From assembly GCA_050084515.1 (NCBI GenBank), contig CM114274.1:6262001-6326000 (forward strand): a stretch of 64,000 nucleotides of DNA. The letters are read 5' to 3'. The notes under the pieces were generated by a model. The model saw only the letters and a list, made by a program, of their open reading frames with translations, was not told where the DNA came from and did no database searches. Numbering within the stretch: position 1 is the stretch's first letter; each line of letters begins with the position of its first letter. Of this stretch, positions 11,871-23,959 are shown in pieces. The translations under genes were made by a program, and so were the position numbers. This DNA comes from Blasia pusilla. Lineage: Eukaryota; Marchantiophyta; Marchantiopsida; Blasiales.

Positions 11871-12037
11871 CTACATTCCGACTTGTGTCTATGACATGGA
11901 TGACAAGGAGGTGACTAACGATGGGGCCACATGAGCACCCGGCCTTCTTGCTCTTAGCGTCAGAGATGTATGTCATGGTAGGTAGGGATAGATGGCTATC
12001 TGGAGTTAGAGGACCTAACCACCAACTAGGGGGGCGA

Positions 12038-12164
12038 TTGGAGATATTTTGGTTCTTCTTGTCTTGTTGTTTGGATGCCATGAGTTAGCATGGGATCATG
12101 CGTGTTTGTGTGTGTGTTCGGTGACAACGATGTATGTTGTGTAGTGATGTGTATGCGCACGACA
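12038..12164 (+). repeat. Terminal repeat T1 of element A
   Basis: 127 bp directly after the purine run AGGGGGGCGA, ending GCGCACGACA. It is repeated at 12679-12805 with about five differences. The last 40 bp also match the T repeats of B and C. Confidence 0.85.
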
Positions 12165-12166
12165 AC

Positions 12167-12678
12167 TGTCACGTCTTTTAGGATAGATCGGTGGGATCTA
12201 ATAGAGCGCCTTCATGAGTAGTGGAGGACACGCCCGATGGAGGTCGAGGTGACTGTTGAGGCCCTTGAAACCTGAGATAGCGAGGTTTCCCCTTCGTTCG
12301 GCTCATTTGGAGCCATATTGAGAACTTACTATTTTAGGTAAATACCATTTTGAGTATATGATCGACTTACTATTTTTGGTAAGTGGCCTTTGACCTCCTA
12401 CATCAGGTCAAGAGCCAAGGAGGTGACTTGGGAGAATAGGTTACCATGGAGAGAGCTTGGGAGAGGAGAGGGGTATACCTCAAGGAGAGAGAGCTTGAGA
12501 GCTCATTCTCTCTTTGTTGAACCTCTTGGCATGAGGCGGCGGAGCTATGGTACCTTGCCTTGTGAGTGTAACCCAAGCCTCTCATTAGGAGAGTGGGTTT
12601 GGTTTGACATGAGAGAGAGTGCACACCTTTGAGAGCTATGGTGTGAGATGGTGGAGAGAGAGATTGGATCTTACTTTA
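12167..12678 (+). repeat. 3' L repeat of element A
   Basis: 512 bp starting TGTCACGTC, matching 2551-3062 except for scattered substitutions and small indels. It is preceded by T1 with the dinucleotide AC between GACA and TGTC, and followed without gap by T2. Confidence 0.85.
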
Positions 12679-12805
12679 TTGGAGATATTTTGGTTCTTCT
12701 TGTCTCGTTGTTTGGATGCCATGAGTTAGCATGGGATCATGCGTGTTTGTGTGTGTGTTCGGTGACAGCGATGTATGTTGTGTAGCGAAGTGTATACGCA
12801 CGACA
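12679..12805 (+). repeat. Terminal repeat T2 of element A
   Basis: 127 bp, second copy of T1, ending CGCACGACA. It is the true right end of element A: solo LTR R, interrupted at 2550, resumes right after it. Confidence 0.85.
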
Positions 12806-13256
12806 AGCCCTTCATTGTGGCCCTCAACCCGACTCTACTTACAGTCGTTTCCGGGTTGTTTCTCAGCTGCTGCTAAAGCGTTTGCAAAGATCTTTATAGC
12901 CTTTGAATTGGCTTTCCATAAGCCTTCTAATGCACCATTATTTAATCCAAACGCATCTTGGCGCTAAAAGTTATGGCTATAAATACAGTTGGAAACTCTC
13001 AAACGCTAGTGGCGTTCCAAATCCGGATTCTTCCTTTGGCAACCCACTTCCTGGACTCAACTTCTTTCAAGTCTTGTTCCGCGTTTGGTCCAGGTTTCTC
13101 AATCGCGACCATAACATCTGAAACGCGAAGCCTCGCTTGCGTCTCCTCTCTTGTCTCCTCTTCGAGACCACTCCAACGCGCAAACCATCTTAGCGTGAGC
13201 CCGCTACTATTCCGATGTTCTTCTTTGGCACTTGTTTGGTCATGAGGGTCGCGACA
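12806..13256 (+). repeat. Solo LTR R, copy 1, right part
   Basis: This continues the R sequence broken at 2550 (GGCCCTCAA near 12819 matches 42218 and 59938). It ends GTCGCGACA, followed by the target duplication CTTGA at 13257-13261. Confidence 0.8.
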
Positions 13257-13402
13257 CTTGATTTTTTTGTGGGGTCCTAGTGTATATGCATGAGTATGTT
13301 TCATTTATGTGTGGAACTACCCATATGATGGGGAAGATCGGTGTTATGTGGTGTGTAGATGTGACAAGCAATGTGGGTTGTGTAGCAATGTGTATGCGCA
13401 CA
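13257..13402 (+). repeat. End of L and terminal repeat T2 of element C
   Basis: After the R insertion the last bases of L resume (CTTGATTTTTT), followed by T2 from about 13270, which matches T1 of C (1357-1494) and ends near GCGCACAA at 13402. So element C also has the T-L-T order. Confidence 0.8.
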
Positions 13403-14115
13403 AGATTCTTAATGCGTATCTTTAGAGGGTTTATCCTATCTTCAAAAGGTTGATCACACCCTCATTTAGAGCCTCTCTAATGAAATGATATCAAACATCA
13501 ATACAAATTTTCCTAGCATGATACACTTGGTTTTGAGCTATGTGTACAACACTTTGGCTAGTATCCCAATATAATATAGCTCCATCCTACAACAAACCAA
13601 GCTCGGCTCCAAGTCTCCGTAGCCAAATAGCATGGTTTTCTCTAATGCAGCCATATACTCAACCTCTGTGGTAGATTATGCTAAGGAGTCTTGTAGTATG
13701 AGCTTCCAACTAATAGGGCCATCCAACAATATATACACAAAATGTGTGGTGGACTTGCTTTAGTCTGAATCTCTTGCAAAATTATAATCCACATAACCAA
13801 ACAGAGCTTCATCTCCATCAACTCTACCATCAAAGACAATTCCCATATTCACTATCCCTTTCAAATAATAAAGAATCCATTTCAATGCTACCCAATCTTG
13901 CTTCCCTAGGTTTGACATAAACTTGCTAACCACACTTACAACATATAAGATATCAGGTTGAGTGCATGTCAATGCATACATCAAACTTTCAACCGCACTC
14001 TCATAAGGAGCTTCCAAAATTTCTTTTCTTTCACCTTTAGTAAAAGGGCAGTCAACTAAAGAGAGTCTAAAATGACTATCTAAAGTAGTGCTCAGACATT
14101 TAGCATTCTCCATGC
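13403..14115 (-). pseudogene. Ty1/copia element F: RNase H / end of RT
   Basis: The minus-strand open frame 14113-13760 matches the stretch between RT and RNase H in copia Pol: YESAVESLMYAL, TQPDILYVVSVVSKF, then WILYYLKG and FGYVDYNFARDSD. Further minus-strand sequence to about 13600 reads as RNase H with TEVEYMAA. The first Asp segment (usually YVD-DAD) reads YVDYNFA. Numerous stops beyond 13760 show decay. The 3' LTR is absent: element C's T2 abuts it at 13402. Confidence 0.8.
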
Positions 14116-14990
14116 CAAATTGTTCGAGTCTCTCTCAAGATACTCGAACATGGAGAATGCTAAATGTGATTCTCATAGTCATACTCACTATGAGTATATC
14201 CATGTACTCTCATAAATGTGTCAAAACTCTTATACCATTGCCTCAGACTCTTCTTCAATCAATACAAGGACTTCTTCAGTTTGCAAAAGAAATTCTCCTT
14301 CCCCTATACTTCAAATCCCTCTAGTTGTTGCAAGCACATCTCCTCCATAAGCTCTCCATGCAAGAAGGCAGTCGTAACATCAAGTTGCTCCAACTCTAAG
14401 CTATTATGCTTAGAAATACACAAATCGATGTAATCTTTACCACTTGTGAGAAAATCTCATTGAATTCAATACCTTTTATCTATCTCCACCAATCTCAAGA
14501 AGTCCTTCCTTCCAATCCATCCATCTACATCCAATTGTCTTCTTGACCTTAAGCAACCCCACTAAGTCCCGATTGTGATTGCATCAAAGAGACTTCATCT
14601 TGTCCTCCATGGCAAGCATCCATCTTGACATGTCCTTAATCTCCAAGGCCTCTTTGTAGCATGAAGACACTCCACTCTTTGTAAGAAGAGCAAAAGCAAC
14701 AACATATGAACTCGGAAAACCCAAACATTTGGGGGGTCTCTTAGGTCTATCTGACTGGAAAGGCTATGGTGTAGTCTGAATTGCAATAGGACTCTTAGAC
14801 TCTGATTCTAAGACAATGCTATCATCAATGTCTACCTCCACCTCAATAGCCTCAAACATTGGACTCTCACCTCTTGCCTCACTTGAGATATGAGTTTTCA
14901 ACATCTCCTTCTCATCAAAGGACACATCTCTACTCACATAAATCTTGCATGTACTAGGGTCCCACAATCTACACCCTTTCACTCCCTTCT
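14116..14990 (-). pseudogene. Ty1/copia element F: reverse transcriptase region
   Basis: The minus-strand frame 14982-14764 reads CRLWDPSTCKIYVSRDVSFDE, the segment between integrase and RT that is typical of plant copia elements. Below it, RT pieces are readable in several frames (FHATKEALEI-, QLDVTTAFLHG- and LKKSLYGLKQSPRQW-like stretches, about 14670-14260). Stops and frameshifts are frequent, and no YxDD box could be read cleanly. Confidence 0.7.
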
Positions 14991-15129
14991 AATATCCTAG
15001 AAATATGCACTTTCTAGCCTTTGAATCTAACTTAGACCTCTTATCTTTCTAAACATGAACATAAGCAAGGCATCCAAATAATCTAAGTAAAGAGTAATTT
15101 GTTGGAGTATCATGCCATAGCTCTACTGG

Positions 15130-15720
15130 AATCTTACGTCCAATAGCAATAACCAGGGATAGATTTATCACATAATAAGCAATATTTATAGCTTCTGCCT
15201 ATAACCTTTTCTTCATTTTTGCATTGCTCAACATACAACATACACTCTCTAATAGTGTTTGATTTATCTGCTCTACCACTCCATTCTATTAAGGTGTACC
15301 AAGAGTGGTGAAATGGCAAATGATCCCTTCCTCCTTACAAAATCGTTCAAACTTCCTAGACCATTACTCTCCACTATAATTTTTAGATCGTATACATTTG
15401 GTCTTTTAACCAGTCTACTTCTCTACCATTGTCTTCCATTCTATAAAGATAGAGAATACCTCAAATTTCTTCTACAAGAAATAAATCCACACCCTTCTAG
15501 AATAAGCATTCACAAAGATGGAAAATATAACGTTTTCGATTCAGAAGCAACAGATATAGGACCCCAGACATATGTATGTATATAATATAGAGCTCCCTCT
15601 ATCGGATGTTCACCAATACTGAAGCTCATTCTATGTTGTTTTCCAAATACACAATCCTTACGAATATCCAACATACAAGACTTCACTCCTTTGAGAAACT
15701 CACGTTTTGACAACTCTCAA
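15130..15720 (-). pseudogene. Ty1/copia element F: pre-integrase and integrase
   Basis: The minus-strand frame 15713-15510 carries LDIRKDCVFGKQHRMSFS and YIHTYVWGP, corresponding to the GAG-pre-integrase zinc region and the first integrase strand (normally HTDVWGP; Asp is Tyr here). Frame 15319-15134 covers the later integrase core, with IRECMLY and YCLLCDKSIPG-like segments. The gap between them is out of frame. Confidence 0.75.
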
Positions 15721-15869
15721 CTTCATCAAAATCAAGGCTCTTTTTGAGACTCATAGAACTCCACTCTTTGCTATCCATTTGCAGCCATTATCATCCACTG
15801 CACCAAGAGAAATCATATTCTCTCTTAGGTTCGGAATATGTCTAACCTTACTTAGTGTTTTAATAGTCC

Positions 15870-16870
15870 CATCAAACATCAATCCCCAATATCTTGCATG
15901 ACATGTTGTTCCCCATCAAGATAGTTCCAATAACCCAATTGCGATATGTATTGAAGCACTCTTTGTAAGGACACATATGGTAAGAGCAACCAAAATCCAT
16001 AATCCATGCATCATGGAAGATATCTCTTCCAGAAGTTAGAATCCATACACAATCATCCATATCTAACTTTGCTTTGCTAGCTTGTTTAGAGGTCTGAGCT
16101 TTCTCTTTATGTATGTTCCTCGCTGGGTCTTTTCTTTGGCCTTTTGTATAATCTTTCTTCATGTGACCTAGCCTTCCGACACTCCAACACTTACCTGTTA
16201 CATTACTACTCCTAAATCAAACCTTTAACCTATATCTGCCTTTACTTTGACTCTTCTAATTAATCTCGTCTACCTTGGGCAACAACAGCCTCTAAGTTTT
16301 TCTCCTCATTGCTCAATATCTTTCTAAACTCATTAGACAAGAATATCCTAGTAAGACCATCCAACTCTCTTGTATCTATCCCATATAGTAGAGTGACTAC
16401 TAGGTGTTTAAAAGAACTAGGGAACGATATCAATAATAGTAATGCTTTATCTTGATCCTCTAGTTTTACCTCCATACTTTATATCTAACAGATGACTTGA
16501 TTAAAATCATCCAAGTGCTCCATCAGATTTCCACTTTCTTTTATACGTAGAATGTACAACTTGTGCTTCAACTACAAATTAATCTACTTGACAAAGATTT
16601 GGTCATGTATAGGCTCTATAACTTTGCCCATGATTTGGGCGTAGAGTTTTCATTTATGACATTGTAGAAAATCTGGTTTGCAAGACTCAAAAAAATTTGT
16701 AATAACAACTCTTGAGTTTATGTCCTTCCACTCTATAGTGGTCTCAGTTTCTTCTCTAATACCTTGTGCAATCCTTGCTAAACTAGCAAGTCTCTCACCT
16801 TCAATTGCCACAATCCAAAAAAAAATTCTGATCAAATTTTTCCACCTCAAACTTTGCATTGGAAATCTTT
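15870..16870 (-). pseudogene. Ty1/copia element F: Gag, zinc knuckle, protease
   Basis: Frame 16475-16260 (LISFPSSFKHLVVTLLYG, LTRIFLSNEFRK) is the UBN2-type copia Gag. Frame 16162-15872 holds a degraded knuckle (GHMKKD) and the protease motif WIMDFGCSYHMCP, where the usual D-S-G reads D-F-G. Frame 16859-16650 overlaps the start of Gag. The order Gag-PR-IN-RT-RH on the minus strand establishes Ty1/copia, not Ty3/gypsy. Confidence 0.8.
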
Positions 16871-16897
16871 CCTACCATCACAAAATTTCCTATCCTA

Positions 16898-16911
16898 CAC
16901 TGTGATACCGA
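16898..16911 (-). promoter_or_regulatory. Putative primer-binding site of copia element F
   Basis: On the minus strand CGGTATCACAGTG resembles the initiator-tRNA-Met complement TGGTATCAGAGC found in most plant copia elements, and lies about 40 bp before the first Gag-like frame. The 5' LTR should extend to higher coordinates, but its outer end was not located. Confidence 0.5.
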
Positions 16912-19900
16912 TTTTTGGAAGAAATTGGACAATCGCTCATATGAATCACACAGGATGTACATGGTTCACTTCCCATACAAAAGCTACATTCATAATCAGA
17001 TAATCTCATGTCACTTTCATGAAATTTGCACATACTGTAAATCGTAAGCTCTCCCAGAATCACTCTCATGCCTAAATTTGTCTACGTGGAATGACTAAAA
17101 AACCCTAATATTGCTTCAATTAAATAGCCATGAAACTATTGTGTGTACCAATGCATGGTATCACTCTTAGAACTGATAGAACTAGAGTGTTTCCCGTGCT
17201 ATGCATTGGTGACATGAAACTTGGGAAAAAACTAATTGAATCGATTCATCTTCATTCATTTATTACATTTAATTAATCCCCATGTTGACATGTGTCATTG
17301 CCAAGAAAGCCCTTAGGATAGTTGTCAATAGGAGGAAGAGGGATTCTCTAACTCTATCCTTCGCTAATAGTATAGATTATAGACACATAGGCAATAGTGT
17401 GGATTTGTATTCGGCCTTGTCCTCCATCCACAACGGTTCATAAAGGGTGCCTCTAGCTCTTGGTATAGAGCTAGGCACTAGTAAGATGTTCCTTTGTAAG
17501 GAATGAATAAATTGATTATTTGAGAGAGGGATTTTGGGTCGGCCTTAAGGTGCAAAACAAGTCCTGTAAATAAAAAAATATCCAAAGATCCCAAAGGAAC
17601 AATGTAAGAATGTGTGTTGAAATTCATTAGTTTCATCACCAAGAAGGCATCTATCTACAAATTCTCTATAAGAGATTTTGGGTGTCTAGTCATGTGGAAA
17701 CAATATTGTAGATAGTAGTGTTTAGTAGTGAGAAGAAAACTATAAGACTAGTAGAGCAACAAGGCATAGAAAAACTCATAATCCTCTTAGAAGGCTAGCT
17801 CACTTGAATAGCACCAAGCATTGAATCGGGGGATAATGTTGTGTGATGAAGTTGATGCCCTAGCTACCTAGATAGGTGTCACACTCCAACGTGGCTCTGC
17901 CATGCTTAGCTTGTGATCTTTCATTGTTGATTTTTCATTCCCTAGAATATGCCCCTCCAAGCATGATCTACACTGGTCCCAACTTTTTCACATCCAGATA
18001 TGATTTGAAATGGGAAAACCAAGTGGGATGGAGAAATCCGATGTTCTATGATACTCCCCAATTTTGTAAAACTTAACGTTTTGGAATTAGAACTTTAAAT
18101 GAGTCTTAGAAATATCATGATTAAGACGAGTTGGAAGAATTATGAAGAGGGAATCTACCCCTTTATTCTGAAGGTGTATATATAGGGACTAAAGTTGGAA
18201 ATATCAATTTTGACAAAATACATACCATTGGTATGAATTACAAAGATAAGACGAAGAAGCCAGACAAGAAAAAAAATTTGTTTTAGAGGAATGATACAAA
18301 AGAAGAAATAATGATGAAGATAATCAAGGAGCACTCTTTGGAGATCCTATAAAGAAGAAAGAAGTAAAGACGAAGAAATCAGGTCTTCGTAACGAAGACT
18401 TCTCAACGAGAGGCAAAAGTACTCCATAGGAACTATCTTTGGCAAAGACCAAAAGTACTTCAAGCCAAATATTAATGAGAAGAAAAGACATAAGAGTTTT
18501 TAATGAAGACTATGAAGCCAAAAAAGGGTGGGTAAATATCACCAAAAGATATAACACTTATGACATGCACTTCTTAATTGAGAACAAGAAAATTTAATGG
18601 AATTAGTCCTTGAGCCAAGATAGAACTTTGATGAGTAGTTAGAAAGATATTTTGAAAAGACATGGCAAAATAGGTCGTTCCATATCTATTGAGAAACCTA
18701 AGCTTTTTCATATTTAAGAAGAGCAAAAAACAAGGAAGATATTCTCGAGAAGTTAATTGTTATGATGTTAGAACAATCCCTATTCAAGAGAGAGTATCCC
18801 TTAGACTTCATTAAGTTTTTGAGATCCCCATACATATTTGATGGAAAAAGTAAAGTTTTTGATTCCACATTGTAATGTGCTATCAATCCTTAGTCAATTG
18901 GGTCTATAGGATGAATGGAATTTTTTTATTATATTTGAATTATGTAGTGGGAGAGACCATAGTAACAAAGTTGTAGGAAATCTACTAGACAAACAGAGAC
19001 TTGCAAGGAAGGATGAAATTTTGGAAGTAGGGAGAGCCGTCTAGTTGCTATCTAATCATTCTATGAGCCTCTCGGAAAAATAAGAATTCATAATAGTCGA
19101 GAATAATTTTTAATTCCACTTGAGAAGATGCTTTACAAGGGAGGAATTCAGTCTACTTTTTTGAGTTGGAGTGAGTGAGACTCTTGGAAGTTGCAAGAAT
19201 TGAGAGATTATAGCACTTCATTTATAATTTTACCAAGGAAATTCTTGATTCGTGAAAGAAACGTGGTGTTCCTGGGAAACAAGTTATGTTTTTAATAATG
19301 AAGGTATTGAGTTTTCTAGATAGTTAGATATCACATGTTCCAATTCTCTTTTTGATATGAAATGGCAAAACCAAGAAGGATGGAGAAACCTAAAGTTCTT
19401 ATTCTCTTTCTGATGTGAAATGGAAAGCCCTAAGAGGATTTGAAGATCAAATGTTCCAAATCTCATAATGAAGCTTCCACTAATAGCTTATTGGGATGGT
19501 CAAGATAAGTCAAAGCAACTCACATTAGGCGGAAAGAGCAATGTAATATATCTTACAATTCTATGTCAAAAAGTGTCCATTTTGAGTAGTTTCACATCAA
19601 GAGTTAAGATAACCAGGTAGGATGAAGCTATCTAATATCCAAATTCTCTTTCTGAAGGTTGCACCCACAATTAAATGGAAGAATATGTGGGTTTCTCCAT
19701 AAAGCCTTTCCTACTTCGACTTTGTTTTTTGAAAGATAGGGCAAGTTGGAGGTTGCAAGCTTGTCTAATCATGAAGGCCCCTATGGAAAGATATATTGGA
19801 AGTAATGTATATTTATCTATAAACTAAGGCTCAAGTAGTATATTTGACTTTCTTACATCTACATATTTGAGCAAATACTGCCAATTCAAAACTATACACC

Positions 19901-21096
19901 ATTTTATTGATGTGAAGTTTTGAATTTGACCTTCTCCTGAATTCTAGTGGTTGCTAGACTTCATATGAATATAAAAATTTATATCAATCTAGGAAATTAA
20001 ATGAGTGTTTCATCTGATGGATGGCTCTCCAAGTTTCCAGAATTTGAAGTACTGGGAATTGAGTCACAAAAATACTACTCTTGAAAGTAAAAGCATCCTT
20101 TCTATAGGAATGGCAAATAGACTTTGAGATGTAGGCTAGCTTGACAAATGTAAGAAATATTTGTCAGCATGATGTTAAATATAAATCTTATAACACTCGC
20201 AAGTGAATAATAAAGGATACTTGTAGAATCGTTCTGGAAGCCACTGTACACACATGCCCCAATATGTTGTGCTTAAGTTCAATTGTCTAAACTCTCCTAA
20301 AACAAGATTCCATACAAAGAAAAGGACATTTCATAATAATAGAGCTTCTCGTTGTCTCTCTCTCCATATTATTAGTCTAAATCGTTGAGGGGAGTCAAGC
20401 TTGAATGTATGCAGTAATGATTTTAGAAGGTGAGGGGATCGCATGGCTCAATTCCCCTCACTTTCTAAAATCAACTTAGTGTAAAGATTTGATTGGAATA
20501 GAAGGAAAGAAGGTAGATGAAATTAGAGAGTCTAGACAAAGCACATGAATCTCCAAGAATGTCATAATAATGGCTTTTCAGGTTGATGAAGTAGGGAGCT
20601 TAATTCATTGTAGCATGAAGCATAGGTATACTATATATACATTGTTTCACAACTTCTAGGAACATTCAATGTCACAAAACATCCTTCTCTGCACAATAGA
20701 GCTTCTCCTTATGTGCCAAAGCTCAAAAGGCCCAAACAAACTCTCATCATTGAGGCAGGGTAAGGAATGGCTGTAATGAGGAAGGAGAGTGTATGATACT
20801 AAGGATCAAATAATTTAGAAGGTCCAAGTCAACCACTATTTCCCGTACTAGGATGTGCTCAAGAACCATTACGTCTATCTCAAGAAATCACCACAATACA
20901 GAATCTCCACAAGTCTTCAACAATGACTCACAAAAGAAGGATGCAAGAATTAAATGCTCATCAAGTTTGAAACCCTCGTAATCAACTTCAAAGGATATAT
21001 TCCTACGTTTCCTAAGGACTCAGAAATTGTGTGGAAGAAATATGAGCATAAGTAGATACTAAAATTTAAATCATAACTTCCAAATATTATCTCTAA
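16912..21096. other. AT-rich non-coding stretch
   Basis: The first few hundred bases probably include the uncovered 5' LTR of copia element F. A 10-bp perfect inverted repeat lies at 17147-17210. From 17950 to 19680 a degenerate motif (TCTCTTTYTGATRTGAAATGG followed by a GGATGGAGAAA-type box) recurs three or four times, near 17997, 19350 and 19400. No open frame shows a known domain. Confidence 0.6.
17147..17210. repeat. 10-bp perfect inverted repeat with 44-bp spacer
   Basis: ACCAATGCAT at 17147-17156 and ATGCATTGGT at 17201-17210. It could be a hairpin or the ends of a minute transposon. No target duplication is evident. Confidence 0.6.
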
Positions 21097-21532
21097 TCAA
21101 GGTTGCACGGAGACGGAAAAGTCCATCCATGGGACGGATATGAGTGGCTCGAACTTAAACCTGCCCGAAGCCCGCCGCAAACACCTGGGCTGACAGAGCC
21201 CGCACCCGTTGGATGGCCCATATGGCGGGCAGGCGCGGGTTGGGCGCACGCCAGATCGGGAAGATGTGGGCTCGAGGCGTACTCTGCCCGCCCCGAGCCC
21301 GCGCCTAATCCGTCATTTGCCAGCCTTGAGCCCGAGCACACGCCTACCCGTTCCTAGCTTTGTCATACGGGCCCGCAGCGAGTGCGGGCTCTGTCGACCG
21401 GATCTAGGTGGCAAGCTCGAGGCGAGACTTGGCGGACTTGGAGTGCGGGCGGATACCCGAACTGCACAAACATGTACGTCCGTATGACGGGAATAAGTCC
21501 GTGGACACCAAATTTTTCCGTGTGCAACCTTG
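21097..21532. mobile_element. GC-rich hAT-type MITE, copy 1
   Basis: A 436-bp element with terminal inverted repeats CAAGGTTGCACGG / CCGTGTGCAACCTTG, flanked by 8-bp near-perfect target duplications (TCTCTAAT 21089-21096, CCTCTAAT 21533-21540). An 8-bp duplication and a CAAGG end fit hAT transposons. The interior is very GC-rich compared with its AT-rich surroundings and has no transposase frame; open frames in it are compositional. A longer relative is at 45101-45898. Confidence 0.75.
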
Positions 21533-21540
21533 CCTCTAAT

Positions 21541-23104
21541 CCCATAACCACAATGATACGTCATTCAGTTCCATGCACATTCTCCTTCTTTCTATAAGCC
21601 TTTCTCTATAGCAATTTACAAATTGAGATCACTAGAATAAAATCTTGCATTTATCATCTTGATGTATGATTAGGTTGCATCATTAATGATACAAAATGAG
21701 TCGTAATGATTGATGATCCATAAAGTCATACAATTATTTAGCAGTAATGACTAAGGTTACCGAATCATTGATAAATGATCGACACTTCAATAGAAATATC
21801 TGTTTGCTTCTCATTTTTCTGCCCTCTATCCATCCATTTTCCATTCGTCAGCCCTCCCTCTGTCCTTCATTTGTCTATCCTCTATCCATCCATTGTAAAG
21901 TCTCCCACTCTCCATCCATCCATCTGTGCATCCTTCCTTTACCTACTATTAAAACTTGAAGGGTGGAGGATTCAAACCTTGCACCAAAGTGAGGCTTAAT
22001 ACCATTACTCTATACACTCGCACATGTAACACGTGCCCTCATTCAATTACATTAATAAAAATTATATATCTATTCGGTAGATTTTCTTCTTCTCTAAAAT
22101 TTCTATTTATGATTCATTTTTTATAGAAAATAAGTAATAACCTATATGGATGACAAGTACATGGATTAGAAAGAATTCTACTCTACTAATTAATAAATAT
22201 GATTTTTAAATTTAATAAAACCATTTTCTAGAATATCTAAACCATTCAAATGAGAAAATTATACACTTTGTGGTTTGTGGAAAAAATTTTAAGCCATTTA
22301 ATAGTTGGAAAAATATACAACTTCAAGTTTTATGAGAAATAAATGTATCTTTCAACGTGAATCTTAATGAAATAGTTTTTTATAATATTTCTTCCTTCTA
22401 AACTCATATTTGCAATCAATTTAAAAAAAATAAATGCTAGAATCTATTTTAATTTTTAAAAAAATTTAAGAATAGAATCTCCATGAGAACAATATAATCT
22501 TACTCATAAAATCTATTTTAAATTTTAAAACTAAAATTAAGATTATTCATTTTTCTCTAATTTCAAGTTGATTTTGAAGGGAAATTATACATTACTTTAT
22601 AAATATGTAATTTAATTTTGTCTTTCAGGCTCTAACTGCAAGGGATTTTTAAAGAAAATTTTCAAACAAACTTTGGATCAAAATGAGTGATTTGTTTTTT
22701 CACGAGTTGATAGATGGAGGCTGGAAAAATAAGGATAGTTTATTTCTTTCTAAACTAATCAGGGGAAATATAAGCATATTTTAAATAAAAATTAGAATCT
22801 TATGATTATTCATATATTTAAGAAAAAATATATCTTTTCTTTTTATTTTTCAACTCTAGATGAGTCTAACTAATATAATGATTTCATTATATTTGCCAAT
22901 TGTGAAATATTTTTGGTTCAATGCATGCATTTTTTTGGTTAGGAGAAAAAAACCAAAACTAGCATACTAGTCGACCATACAAAGGAGTTTGAAGTTTGTG
23001 GTGTAGTCATTCCTTATTCCCGACTCCTGTGGCCTAGCCTAATTAAGCATCTTAACACTAGTGACTTCAAAATCGCCACACGAGAGACTATATTGTAGGC
23101 GTGG
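21541..23104. other. AT-rich non-coding stretch
   Basis: Contains a CCATCCATC-rich pyrimidine patch (21820-21950) and otherwise A/T-rich sequence with short homopolymer runs. No gene, RNA or repeat with defined ends was recognised. Confidence 0.5.
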
Positions 23105-23283
23105 CAGGGGAATTTACATCTACCTTGAAGATTGTTGTTGCCTGGCACAGAGTACGAGATAATGATACTTGCTTTCGCAGTGAGATGTTTGTGCCTATTT
23201 GTCCTTAAGTCAAGCCGGTGAAACCTGTGAGGAACACTTGGGCAAACTTGAGGTGGCAAGCGGATTCCAACATGCAACATCTT
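23105..23283 (-). repeat. SINE-like repeat, truncated copy
   Basis: Aligned by eye to 30100-30365 in the same orientation. On the minus strand it keeps the Pol III B-box-like CATGTTGGAATCC and the body, but the A-box end is cut off by the left end of the MULE at 23293. Confidence 0.6.
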
Positions 23284-23292
23284 TGTTCCATA

Positions 23293-23434
23293 CGAAGGCC
23301 ATAGTTTGTCCCGGAAAGGCATTCAATGCGCGTAGGGTAGTGCCTACCTCGGCCGGGTCGGGCCCACGTTTCAGGTTCGGGAGCCCGAGATGGAGAGGTC
23401 ACGACGGAGGATAAAGAGGTCACGACGGGGATAG
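23293..23434 (+). repeat. MULE left terminal inverted repeat
   Basis: About 140 bp, inverted match to 29938-30077, including GGGTCGGGCCCAC, TTTCAGGTTCGGGAGCCC and a repeated GAGGTCACGACGG block. GC- and CpG-rich. Confidence 0.8.
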
Positions 23435-23959
23435 GAGGGCGGCGTCGAGAGGCGGACGCGCCAAGCGGGCGGCCCCATCCCCGTCTGCTTTCGCGGAACG
23501 GACTAAGTTCGGTCGGTTCAAATGAGCGGAATTTGCCGGCGGGTATTAGGGCGGGAATTAGGGGATTCGATCATTTTGGAACGAGCGGAGAAGAGCGGTA
23601 GAAACCAAAAACGGAGGGATTAGCATTTGATTACGAGCGGGTTACGTGACGGAACGTGGCCGGATGAAGAGCGCGCAAGGAGAAACACGGAACGAGGAAG
23701 AGCGCTTTGTATGCGGAGACCGTGAAAAGCTGATTAATAGCGAATTTTGGTGTTCGGTTCCATTTATGTCTTGTCGGTCTTGCCAGTCGAATGGGACATT
23801 TGCCAAATTCACACTTGAAGCCTGCACTTGAAGTCTGCACTTTAATTGGAGCCTGCACTTGAAGCCTGCACTTGAATCCTGAAGCAGTTATAGCCATGGT
23901 GAAATTCAAGAAATATTAATTTGCATTTGAATGCGATATTATCCAAAACCCTCTCCTTG

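Larger units (their letters stand above)
2551..12805 (+). mobile_element. Element A: methyltransferase/PHD Ty3/gypsy retrotransposon, full-length but decayed
   Basis: A 10.3-kb element inserted in solo LTR R; R sequence continues at 12806. Order: L (2551-3062), long leader, Gag with zinc knuckle, protease, cytosine-C5 methyltransferase, RT, RNase H, integrase, PHD finger, polypurine tract, T1, L, T2. Only short target-site similarity remains (GGCC at 2547-2550 against AGCC at 12806-12809). The two L repeats are both 512 bp and nearly identical, while the coding region has many frameshifts and stops. It is the only copy in the window with recognisable RT, RNase H and complete integrase segments. 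Confidence 0.85.
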
